From JAXLYX01 sp046351215 (GTDB lineage: Bacteria; Myxococcota_A; Polyangia; Polyangiales; Houyiibacteriaceae): a stretch of 64,000 nt of DNA. The stretch is taken from contig JAXLYX010000011.1 of NCBI GenBank assembly GCA_046351215.1, forward strand, positions 124,001-188,000, in the 5' to 3' direction. The notes beneath the pieces are model-generated. The model worked only from the letters and a program-made list of their open reading frames with translations, made no database searches and was not told the origin of the DNA. Of this stretch, positions 9,199 to 17,053 are shown one piece after another; the first letter of the stretch is position 1, and every line of letters begins with the position of its first letter. Made by a program: the position numbers and the translations under genes.

Positions 9199-9948
9199 AT
9201 GGGGACCATGGCGGACCGCGATCCGAGCGAGCTGCACGACGCCGAGGAGGTCGAGGCCATCCTCTCGAAGGCCCTGCACCGCCGCGAGCGGAAGGAGGGC
9301 CTCACGACGGACGAGCTCCGCGAGGTGGCCCGGGAGGTCGGCATCGATCCCGCGTCCCTCGACGCGGCGATCGCCGAGGTCCGCGAGGACAAGCTCGTCG
9401 CCGACGAGGAGGCGCGCCTCACGCGTCGCCGTCGCTCGGCCTTCGGCGTGCACCTCTTCGTGTACGCGATGATCAACCTCGGCTTCCTGCTCGCGCTCCG
9501 GCGCTTCGCCTTCCCGATCCTCTTCGCCTGGGGCATCGGGCTCTTCTTCCACGCGCTCTCGTCGCTCCCGTGGGCCCGCGTCGATCGCCTCCGCTTCCGG
9601 CGCAAGCTCGAGAAGAAGCGACGCAAGCAGGAGCTCGAGCGCTCGGCCCGCGAGCTCGGCGAGGCCGCCCAGGCGGGGCTCGGGGCCGTCCTCCGGACCG
9701 CGGCCGACGTGCTCGAGCGCGAGCGTCCCTCGAAGCCGGCGCAGGGCTTCGGGGCGCAGCCGGCGCAGGGCTTCGGCGCGAAGCCGGCGCAGGGCTTCGG
9801 CGCGAAGCCGGCGCAGGGCTTCGGGGCCCCGCGGCCTGCCGAGCCGATCGTGACGCCGAGCCCGAAGGTCCGCGTCGAGGTCGAGGAGGCCGAGCTCGTC
9901 GAGACTCCGTCGGAGGGGGCCGGGCGGAGGGAGCGAGACCGCTCCTAG
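9199..9948 (+). CDS. 2TM-domain membrane protein with a tandem-repeat linker
   Basis: 249 aa (ATG 9199; ATG 9208 is an equally good start). An acidic helical N-terminus (residues 10-75) precedes two closely spaced membrane helices (about 84-105 and 108-128), the layout of the 2TM domain (PF13239-like). A basic coiled stretch follows, then four copies of [K/Q]PAQGFGA (residues 179-210) and an acidic tail. No catalytic motif is visible. Convergent with the MFS gene, with the two stop codons overlapping. Confidence 0.7.
   Translation: MGTMADRDPSELHDAEEVEAILSKALHRRERKEGLTTDELREVAREVGIDPASLDAAIAEVREDKLVADEEARLTRRRRSAFGVHLFVYAMINLGFLLALRRFAFPILFAWGIGLFFHALSSLPWARVDRLRFRRKLEKKRRKQELERSARELGEAAQAGLGAVLRTAADVLERERPSKPAQGFGAQPAQGFGAKPAQGFGAKPAQGFGAPRPAEPIVTPSPKVRVEVEEAELVETPSEGAGRRERDRS
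9733..9828 (+). repeat. Four in-frame copies of a 24-bp repeat
   Basis: Four tandem 24-bp units encode KPAQGFGA/QPAQGFGA. The units are nearly identical, differing only at the first codon (aag/cag) and near the final Gly/Ala codons. This implies recent slippage-type expansion in the linker of the 2TM protein. Confidence 0.95.
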
Positions 9949-11141
9949 CCCACGTCGTGCGACGGGGGGCGTCGGTCGAAGCCGACGAAGAGGAGCACGC
10001 TCGCCACGGCGCACGCCCCTGCCGTGCGGAAGAGCACGCGATGGTCGGTGGCGTCGGCGAGCGCGCCGAGGAAGGGGCCCGCGACGACGGCTGCGACGTC
10101 GACGATCGCGGTGTAGAGCGAGATCACCGAGCCGCGGATCGCGGGGCCGCTGCGCTTCACGAAGAGCGCCATGAGCACCGGGAACGCGAAGCCGTGGCCC
10201 GCGCCGCAGAAGGCGCCCGCGATCCGGAGGCCCGTCGCCCCGTGCGCCGTCGAGAGGGCGAAGAGGCCGACCGCGAGGATCGCGATCGCGGGAGGGAGCG
10301 TGCGCTCGAGACCGACGCGCTCCGGCATCGAGCTCCCGAAGAGGCGCACGGCGATCGCCGTGAGCGCGTAGGGCGTGAAGAACGTCGAGACGTCGCCGAG
10401 GTGCGCCGCGAGCGCGAAGCTCTTCACGAAGACGAAATAGGAGGCGAGCCCGGTCGCGAAGAGGATCCCGACGAGCCAGAGCAGAGGCAACGAGGGGGCG
10501 AGGAGGGCGTCGCGGAAGCGCGAGGCGCCGCCGCTCGCCTCGGCCGGTCGGCTCTCGGGGATGCCGAGGGAGAGCGCGAACGAGACGAGCGCGAGCCCGG
10601 CCGAGACGAGGCAGACGAGGCGGTAGTCGCCGATCGCGAGCAGGCGGTCGCCGAGCAGGGCGCCGAGGCTCATCGGCAGGATGCCGGAGATGCCGAAGAC
10701 GGCGACCGCCTCGGTGCGGCGCTCGTCCGGTACGACGTCGGAGGCCACCGTGAACACCGCGGAGAAGAGGAAGCCCGCCGCGATGCCGTGGAAGGCGCGC
10801 ACGGCGAGCACCCACGGCCCCATCGCGTGCACCGTCGCGTAGAGCCCCGAGGCGACGACGTGCATCGCGCCTCCGGCGAGGAGGACGAGGCGGCGACCGC
10901 GGCGGTCGAGGAGGGTGCCGACGATCGGACGCGAGAGGATCGCCGCGAGCGAGAAGGCCGCCGACGTCGTCCCGATCGCCGTCTCGTTCGCGCCGAGCGT
11001 GTGGAGGAGCTCGGGCAGGTGGAGGTGGACGAAGATCGCGAGATGCGCGACGAAGCTCGCCACGAAGACGCGCAGGAACGAGCCCGCGAAGAGGCGCGGC
11101 GTCGGGGCCTCCCGGCCGAGCGTCTCGTCCGCTTCCTCCAT
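9945..11141 (-). CDS. MFS transporter
   Basis: 398 aa with about 12 hydrophobic helices. The MFS loop 2-3 motif A is visible as 'GTLLDRRGRRLVLLAG' near residue 70, and its weaker second-half echo 'VPDERRTEAVAVFG' near residue 135. It would be an inner-membrane secondary transporter, probably a drug or sugar efflux type; the substrate is unknown. It is followed upstream, 6 bp away, by the NTF2-like gene in the same orientation. Confidence 0.85.
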   Translation of the reverse strand: MEEADETLGREAPTPRLFAGSFLRVFVASFVAHLAIFVHLHLPELLHTLGANETAIGTTSAAFSLAAILSRPIVGTLLDRRGRRLVLLAGGAMHVVASGLYATVHAMGPWVLAVRAFHGIAAGFLFSAVFTVASDVVPDERRTEAVAVFGISGILPMSLGALLGDRLLAIGDYRLVCLVSAGLALVSFALSLGIPESRPAEASGGASRFRDALLAPSLPLLWLVGILFATGLASYFVFVKSFALAAHLGDVSTFFTPYALTAIAVRLFGSSMPERVGLERTLPPAIAILAVGLFALSTAHGATGLRIAGAFCGAGHGFAFPVLMALFVKRSGPAIRGSVISLYTAIVDVAAVVAGPFLGALADATDHRVLFRTAGACAVASVLLFVGFDRRPPSHDVG

Positions 11142-11147
11142 GCGGCC

Positions 11148-11582
11148 TCAGTTGATCCGATGCGGATCCTCGGGATCCTTCTTCGGCTCGGGCGCCTTCT
11201 TCGGCGCGGCGCCGGGCCCGAGCGGACCCGCCTGGTGATGGACCATCCGCCACTTGCCTTCCTCGAGCACGAAGACGTTCGTGGCGACGAGGCGCGCCGC
11301 CTGGCCTTCCTCGCCCTCGTAGCAGATGACGAAGGCGGCCTCGCCGAGCTGCTGCACGCGGGCCTCCGTCGCGACGAGCTTCGGCGCGTTCGGATGGCCG
11401 AGGATCCCCTGGAAGCTCCGGAGGACCGCATCTCGGCCGTGGATCGCCGCCATGCCCGGGTGGAGGCAGGCGACCGGCGCCCCGGTCGACCAGATCGCGC
11501 GCATCGCCGCGACGTTCCGCTCGCGGAACGCCCGGTAGAAGGCCTCGTTGGCGGCCAGGATCTCGGCCTCGATCGGATCCAT
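11148..11582 (-). CDS. NTF2/SnoaL-like protein
   Basis: 144 aa. The sequence follows the SnoaL/DUF4440 cone fold: N-terminal helix 'ILAANEAFYRAFRERNVAAMRAIW', 'VACLHPGMAAIHGRDAVLRSF', then beta strands ending 'FVLEEGKWRMVHHQAG'. The C-terminus is a proline/lysine-rich tail. Such proteins are small-ligand binding domains or enzymes of unknown substrate. Co-directional with, and 6 bp from, the MFS gene. Confidence 0.78.
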   Translation of the reverse strand: MDPIEAEILAANEAFYRAFRERNVAAMRAIWSTGAPVACLHPGMAAIHGRDAVLRSFQGILGHPNAPKLVATEARVQQLGEAAFVICYEGEEGQAARLVATNVFVLEEGKWRMVHHQAGPLGPGAAPKKAPEPKKDPEDPHRIN

Positions 11583-11668
11583 CGACGTCCCCGAGCGTAG
11601 CAGGTCGGCGGGATCTTTCTCGCCCCGGCGGGGGTCGCCGGGGGGCCGCCCCTTGCTATCTTCGGCCC

Positions 11669-12478
11669 GTGCCCGACGTCCCCGCCCCCATCCTGGACCT
11701 CTCGATCGAGTCCTTCGTCCGCGACGACCAGGTCATCCTCGAAGGCATCGACTGGACGATCGCGAGGGGGGAGCACTGGGCCCTGCTCGGCGCGAACGGC
11801 TCGGGGAAGAGCTCGCTCCTCTCGATCGTCTCGGCCTACGAATGGCCGAGCCGCGGCCGGGTGCGGGTGCTCGGCGAGGAGTACGGCCGCTGCGACATGA
11901 ACGCGGTGAAGCGGCGCCTCGGCGTCGTCGGCGCCTCGATGTACCAATGGCTCCCGCGGCACGAACGGGCGATCGACGTCGCCGCCTCGGGGCTCTACGC
12001 GCTCGTCGGGCATTGGCGCGAGTACACGGACGCGGACCGCGCGAAGGCCCTCGTGGCGCTCCGCGCCGTCTCCGCCGAGGCCTACGCGGACAAGCCCTAC
12101 GGCCTGCTCTCGCAGGGGCAGAAGCAGCGCGTGATGATCGCCCGCGCCCTCGTGCGGAAGCCGGAGCTCCTCGTCCTCGACGAGCCCTGCGACGGGCTCG
12201 ATCCCGTGGCCCGCGAGCGCTTCCTCGAGGATGTCCGTCGGGTCTGCACCTCGGAGGACGCCCCGACGCTCCTCTACGTGACGCACCACGTCGAGGAGAT
12301 CCCCGCCTTCGTCACGCATGCGCTCCTGCTCCGGCGGGGGCGGGTCGTCGCTTGCGGGCCGAAGGAGGAGGTCCTGACCTCCGCCCACCTCTCGACGGCC
12401 TTCGACGCGACCTGCGAGGTGGAGCGCCAGGGCGAGCGCTTCCGCCTGGTCGTGCGGGGAATCGAGGGCGGCGCGTAG
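11669..12478 (+). CDS. Stand-alone ABC ATPase (ModF/PhrA-like)
   Basis: 269 aa from GTG 11669. Walker A GANGSGKSS, signature LSQGQKQR, Walker B LLVLDEPCDGLDP, switch HHVEEI. The N-terminal 'GEHWALLGANGSGKSSLL' is characteristic of ModF/photorepair-protein-like ATPases that lack a dedicated permease. The next gene is a DUF58 protein, so no transport partner is nearby and the role is unclear. Confidence 0.85.
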   Translation: MPDVPAPILDLSIESFVRDDQVILEGIDWTIARGEHWALLGANGSGKSSLLSIVSAYEWPSRGRVRVLGEEYGRCDMNAVKRRLGVVGASMYQWLPRHERAIDVAASGLYALVGHWREYTDADRAKALVALRAVSAEAYADKPYGLLSQGQKQRVMIARALVRKPELLVLDEPCDGLDPVARERFLEDVRRVCTSEDAPTLLYVTHHVEEIPAFVTHALLLRRGRVVACGPKEEVLTSAHLSTAFDATCEVERQGERFRLVVRGIEGGA

Positions 12479-12505
12479 CTTGCGGCCCCTTTCGGGCGTG
12501 GCACC

Positions 12506-13837
12506 ATGGCCGGACGGATGCGGGAAGGGGATCGCCGAGCGAGGGCACTCCGGCGCGTGCGGGGGGTGGCCGTCCGCACGGGCGAGCTCTTCCCGATCAC
12601 GCCGCTCGGTCTCGCGCTCGCCGCCGTCGCGACCGTCGCCCTACGCCGCTACGCGTTCGCGCAGCTCGACCTGGTCCTCCTCGCGCTCGGCTACGGCGCC
12701 TTGGGCCTGCTCGTGGTCGCGACCGTCCTCGTCGTGCTCGCGTCCTCCGCGCTCGCCTACCGATTCCGTCGGCCCCCCGTCCGCGAGCGCCTCGGGCTCG
12801 AGACCGCGCGCTTCGTCGACTCGGGCTTCGATGCGCCCTCGCTGCGCTTCGTTCCGTTGATCGGCGTACGCCTGACCGTCGTCTCGCCCGGCGGCGTCGA
12901 GACCCGCTACCTCGCGCGACGCGGCCGCCTCGTCGAGTCGCTTCGCGTGTCTTCGCGCGGCGAGCACGAGGCGATCGTCCGCACGCTCTCGGTCTCGGAC
13001 GTCTTCGGCCTCGCGCGCGTCACTCTCCGCCTCGTCGATCGTTCGGGCCTGCGCGCGGTTCCGCACGTCGGAGGCCTGAAGAGCCTTCCCACGCTCCGCT
13101 CGCTCTCGTCGGGGGACGCCTATTCGCATCCCCTCGGCGTCGACGAGGGCGATCGCATGGATCTCCGCCGCTACGCGCCGGGCGATCCCGCGCGCCTCAT
13201 CCATTGGAAGGCCTACGCACGAACGGGCAAGCTCGTGGTGCGCGTGCCCGAGAGGGCGATCGCCCCGTCGCGCCGGGTCGTGGCCTATTTCGTCGCGGGA
13301 GAGGGCGACGAGGCCTCGGCCGGCGCCGCGCGCGCGGCCGTCGAGTCGCAGGCCTTCGGCGCCGACTGGATCTTCGGCGCCGACGGAACGGCCGGCGCGG
13401 TCCGAACGCCGCCGGAGGTCGTCGACCTCCTCGTCCGCTCGGCTTCGGCCCGGGTGGAAGGGGGCGCGGGGCTCCGGCGTTTCCTCGAGGATGCGGATCG
13501 CGAAGGCCCTGCGACGGTCGTGCTCTTCGTCCCGGCGCGTCCGGGACCCTTCCTCGACGCCGTGCTCGAGGTGGCGCGTGCGCGCAGGGCACCGGTGCGC
13601 GTCGTGATCGGCGTCGACGGCCTCGTGCCCGAGGAGCGTGGGAGCCTCGTGCGCCGGCTCTTCCTCGCGCCGCCCGCGCGACACGGCGAGGCGCTCGCCT
13701 CGCTCCTCCGCGTGCGCGAGGCCCTGGTCGCCGCGCGCGCCGAGGTCCTCGTCGTCGACCGTGGCTCGGGCCGCCTGCTCGCCGCCGCGGGCACGCCCAC
13801 CGCCACGCTCGTCGCCCTCGCGGGGAGGGCGGCATGA
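12506..13837 (+). CDS. DUF58 domain protein
   Basis: 443 aa. Two N-terminal membrane helices (about residues 30-45 and 50-80) precede a beta-rich region and then the DUF58 hallmark 'RRYAPGDPARLIHWKAYART' near residue 225. The C-terminal part has a vWA-like pattern. DUF58 proteins occur with MoxR ATPases and transglutaminase-like proteins in envelope and stress-related modules, which is exactly the neighbourhood here. It overlaps the next gene by 4 bp. Confidence 0.88.
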   Translation: MAGRMREGDRRARALRRVRGVAVRTGELFPITPLGLALAAVATVALRRYAFAQLDLVLLALGYGALGLLVVATVLVVLASSALAYRFRRPPVRERLGLETARFVDSGFDAPSLRFVPLIGVRLTVVSPGGVETRYLARRGRLVESLRVSSRGEHEAIVRTLSVSDVFGLARVTLRLVDRSGLRAVPHVGGLKSLPTLRSLSSGDAYSHPLGVDEGDRMDLRRYAPGDPARLIHWKAYARTGKLVVRVPERAIAPSRRVVAYFVAGEGDEASAGAARAAVESQAFGADWIFGADGTAGAVRTPPEVVDLLVRSASARVEGGAGLRRFLEDADREGPATVVLFVPARPGPFLDAVLEVARARRAPVRVVIGVDGLVPEERGSLVRRLFLAPPARHGEALASLLRVREALVAARAEVLVVDRGSGRLLAAAGTPTATLVALAGRAA

Positions 13838-16026
13838 GCGCGATGCGCCGCGACGCGTCCGACGAGCCGACGCCGCTGCTCCCCGTGCTCGTGCACGCGG
13901 TGGCCGCCGCGCTCTTCGTCTTCCCCCTCGCGCTCGCCTCGATCGCGACGATCGCCGCGCTCGGCGGCGCGGCGGGGGCCCTCGTCGGGCCGGCCGTCGC
14001 GCGCACGCGCGTGCGCTCGTTCGTCCTCCCCTTCGTGGGCCTCGCGGGGCTCGGGCTCGCGCGCGTGCTCGAGAAGCTCGTCACCGACTACGGCACGGTG
14101 CCGGAGGCCCTCGGCCCCGAGAACGCCGTCGTGCTCGGGGACGCCCTCGTCTTCGGTCTCGGCGCCTTCGTCGTCGTCGCGACCCTCCGCGCGCTCACGA
14201 CCCGCCGCCGCGTCTTCGCCGTGCTCGAGGTCCTCGGCGTCGCGTTCGCGGCGGCGTCGCTCGTGGCAGGGCATCGGAACGGCGCGATCAACCGCCCGTT
14301 CGAGCTCGCCGATCCCATCCTCGCGACGGGCGGCGATCCGGTGATCCTCTTCCTCGCGATCGGCGGCGCCGCCTCCGTCCTCGTCGCGCTCCTCCTCCTG
14401 CGCGAGCGGAGCCTCGGCCGCACCGTGCTCCACGTCGTCGCGGCGCTCGCGCTCCTCTCGCTCCTGCTCCTCGTCGCCCGTCGCGGAGGCCTGCCGACGC
14501 CGCCGCCTCCCGCGGGGGGCGTCGGCCTGCGGCCCGAGCAGGGCCAGGGAGGCGGGGGCGGGGGCCGCGGACAGGGTCGGGGTCAGGGCAACGATCGTCG
14601 GAACACCGAGGATCTCGACTTCCGCGACGACTCGAGCTCGCGCGGCAGCCCCGCGCCGATCGCGGTGGTGATCTTCCACGACGAGTACGTCCCCCCGGCC
14701 GGCGTCTACTACTTCCGGCAGGGCGCGTTCTCCCACTACAACGGCCGCAAGCTCGTGAGCGGCTTCGGGCCCGGCATCGACGAGGACGTCTCCGGCGGCT
14801 TCCCCGTCGGCCCCGTCGACGTGCCGGAGGCCCCGCCCGCGAGCCCCGCGCGCCGGGAGCTCTCGACGACGGTCGCGCTCCTCGCCGACCACACGCGGCC
14901 CTTCGGCCTCGAATCGCCCGTGCGCCTGCGTCCCGCCCCGAACCCGGATCCGGCGCGCTTCCGGCGCACGTACGAGGTGACGAGCCGCTCGCTCGTCTCG
15001 GACCTCCCCGATCTGCTCGGACAGCCTCCGGGCAATCCCGCGTGGGATTCGGAGACGTGGCAGGCGTACACGGAGCTGCCCTCGGATCCGCGCTACGCCG
15101 AGCTCGCGCATCGGATCGTCGACGAGATGCTCCCGCCCGAGCTCGCGGAGGAGCCGATCGCGCGCGTCGCCGCCGTGGTCTCGTGGCTCGGCCGCGAGGG
15201 CATCTACAGCCTGCGGAGCCGGCACTCCGATGCCCCCGATCCCGCGGGCCATTTCCTCTTCGGCGACAAGACCGGCTACTGCGTGCACTTCGCGCACGCG
15301 GGCGTGTACCTGATGCGCTCGCTCGGGCTGCCCGCGCGCGTCGCCACCGGCTACGCCGTCGACGCGGCCTCGCGCCAGGGAGGCTCGGCGCTCGTGCTCA
15401 CCGACCGCATGGCCCACGCCTGGCCCGAGGTCTATTTCCAGGGCTACGGCTGGGTCGTCGCCGACGTCTATCCGCAGCGCTCGCTCGATCCGAGCGAGGA
15501 GCCGGTCGATCGCGATCTGCAGCGCCTGCTCGGCGAATTCGCCCGCGGCGAGAACCCGGTGCCGCCGGACGCTCCGGGCCTCGTCCGGCCGGATCTCGCG
15601 CGCCTCCTCCGAGCCTTCCTCGCGGCCGCGCGCACCACGCTCGGGATCGCGCTCCCGCTGCTGCTCCTCCTGCTCTACGTCGTGAAGCTCGCGCGGCGTG
15701 TGGCGCCCCGCCTCGCGAACGCGCATGCCTATCCGAGGCTCCGCTACCGCGCGGATCTCGATCGCCTCTCCGAGCTCGGCCTCCGCCGGGCACGGGGCGA
15801 GAGCCGCGAGGCGTTCGCCCGCCGCGTCCTCGCCGTCGCACCGTCCTTCGCCGACGTGACGGCGGTGCACGTCGGAGCCGCCTTCGGGAGCCGCGTCGCG
15901 CCGACGCGCGTCGAGGCGCTGCGCTCGAACGCCCGCACGCTGCCGAACGAGCTCGCGGCCGCGAAGCCCCTCTGGCGGAGGCTCCTCGGCCTCGCGAATC
16001 CCTTCTCCTTCCTCCTCTCGCGCTAG
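13834..16026 (+). CDS. Transglutaminase-like membrane protein
   Basis: 730 aa from ATG 13834. About six N-terminal membrane helices (residues 15-215), a Gly/Gln-rich linker (about 228-255), an extracytoplasmic transglutaminase core and one C-terminal helix (about 605-625). The catalytic triad is intact: Cys483 (GYCVHFA), His528 (MAHAWPEV) and Asp544 (VVADVYP). The long frame upstream of 13834 is only a shadow. Part of the DUF58-TGase-MoxR-TPR operon; proposed to remodel or proteolyse envelope proteins, but this is unproven for the family. Confidence 0.9.
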   Translation: MSAMRRDASDEPTPLLPVLVHAVAAALFVFPLALASIATIAALGGAAGALVGPAVARTRVRSFVLPFVGLAGLGLARVLEKLVTDYGTVPEALGPENAVVLGDALVFGLGAFVVVATLRALTTRRRVFAVLEVLGVAFAAASLVAGHRNGAINRPFELADPILATGGDPVILFLAIGGAASVLVALLLLRERSLGRTVLHVVAALALLSLLLLVARRGGLPTPPPPAGGVGLRPEQGQGGGGGGRGQGRGQGNDRRNTEDLDFRDDSSSRGSPAPIAVVIFHDEYVPPAGVYYFRQGAFSHYNGRKLVSGFGPGIDEDVSGGFPVGPVDVPEAPPASPARRELSTTVALLADHTRPFGLESPVRLRPAPNPDPARFRRTYEVTSRSLVSDLPDLLGQPPGNPAWDSETWQAYTELPSDPRYAELAHRIVDEMLPPELAEEPIARVAAVVSWLGREGIYSLRSRHSDAPDPAGHFLFGDKTGYCVHFAHAGVYLMRSLGLPARVATGYAVDAASRQGGSALVLTDRMAHAWPEVYFQGYGWVVADVYPQRSLDPSEEPVDRDLQRLLGEFARGENPVPPDAPGLVRPDLARLLRAFLAAARTTLGIALPLLLLLLYVVKLARRVAPRLANAHAYPRLRYRADLDRLSELGLRRARGESREAFARRVLAVAPSFADVTAVHVGAAFGSRVAPTRVEALRSNARTLPNELAAAKPLWRRLLGLANPFSFLLSR

Positions 16027-16039
16027 CGCTGGAAGCACC

Positions 16040-17053
16040 ATGTCCGAACCCACGAACGAGACCGACGCCCTCTCCGCCGCCCACCACGTGCTCACGCGCG
16101 TCCGCCATCGCCTCGCGGCCGCCGTCCGCGGACGCGACGAGGTGATCGAGCTCGTGGTCATCGCCCTCGTCGCCGACGGACACGTCCTCCTCGAGGACTA
16201 CCCCGGCTCCGGCAAGACCACGCTCGCGCGGGCGCTCGGCGAGTCGCTCGATCCGACGGATGTCGCCCCGGGCATCGCCGCGTTCCGGCGCATCCAGTTC
16301 ACGCCGGACCTCCTGCCGAGCGACATCACGGGCACCAACGTCCTCGACATCGGCTCGCACGAATTCGTCTTCCGCCCGGGCCCGATCTTCGCGCACGTCG
16401 TGCTCGCCGACGAGATCAACCGCACTTCGCCGAAGGTCCAGGCCGCGATGCTCGAGGCGATGGCCGAGAAGCAGGTCACGGCCGACAACGTCTCCCATCC
16501 GCTCGACGAGCTCTTCTTCGTGATCGCCACGCAGAACCCGCTCGACCTCGCCGGCACCTACCCGCTGCCGACGCCGCAGCTCGATCGCTTCCTCTTCAAG
16601 ATCGAGATGAAGCACATCGCCCGCGACGCCGAGCTCGACGTGCTCGCGAGCTATCCGGCGACGAGCCTCTCGCTCGCCCGCGATCTCCCGAAGGTGAAGC
16701 GAGGCGAGCTGCTCGAGGCGCGTCGCGCGGTCCGCGAGCGCGTCGCGGTCGCCCCCGTCGTGCGCGAGGCGCTCGTCGATCTCGCGCGCGATCTCCGCGC
16801 CGACTCGCGCGTCGCCCAGGGCGCGTCGACGCGTTCCTTGGTCCTGCTGCTCCCGGCGCTCCAGGCGCGGGCCGTGCTCCACGGCCGCGACTACGTCGGC
16901 CCCGAGGACGTCGAGGCGCTCGCCGTTCCCGTCTTCAAGCATCGCCTCGAGGTGCGTCCGGGCGTCGACGACGTCGAGGCGCCGATCCGCGACGCGCTCG
17001 CGCGTCAGCTCGAGCGGCTCGCGCGTGCGAGCCTCGGGAGGTCGCGCGCATGA
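16040..17053 (+). CDS. MoxR-family AAA+ ATPase
   Basis: 337 aa. Walker A DYPGSGKTT at residues 53-61 (the usual VPGxGKT form is slightly changed), Walker B and sensor region 'VVLADEINRTSPKVQAAMLEAM', and 'FVIATQNPLDLAGTYPLP', all diagnostic of MoxR proteins. They act as chaperone-like ATPases, usually for the vWA/DUF58 protein encoded beside them. 13 bp after the transglutaminase gene and overlapping the TPR gene by 4 bp. Confidence 0.93.
   Translation: MSEPTNETDALSAAHHVLTRVRHRLAAAVRGRDEVIELVVIALVADGHVLLEDYPGSGKTTLARALGESLDPTDVAPGIAAFRRIQFTPDLLPSDITGTNVLDIGSHEFVFRPGPIFAHVVLADEINRTSPKVQAAMLEAMAEKQVTADNVSHPLDELFFVIATQNPLDLAGTYPLPTPQLDRFLFKIEMKHIARDAELDVLASYPATSLSLARDLPKVKRGELLEARRAVRERVAVAPVVREALVDLARDLRADSRVAQGASTRSLVLLLPALQARAVLHGRDYVGPEDVEALAVPVFKHRLEVRPGVDDVEAPIRDALARQLERLARASLGRSRA

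Noticed and set aside
9733..9828. CRISPR-like repeat
   Set aside because: The units are contiguous, without spacers, and in frame within a gene.
11548..13833. In-frame upstream extension of the transglutaminase gene
   Set aside because: The region is read as the ABC ATPase and DUF58 genes in other frames; the real start at 13834 overlaps the DUF58 stop as ATGA.
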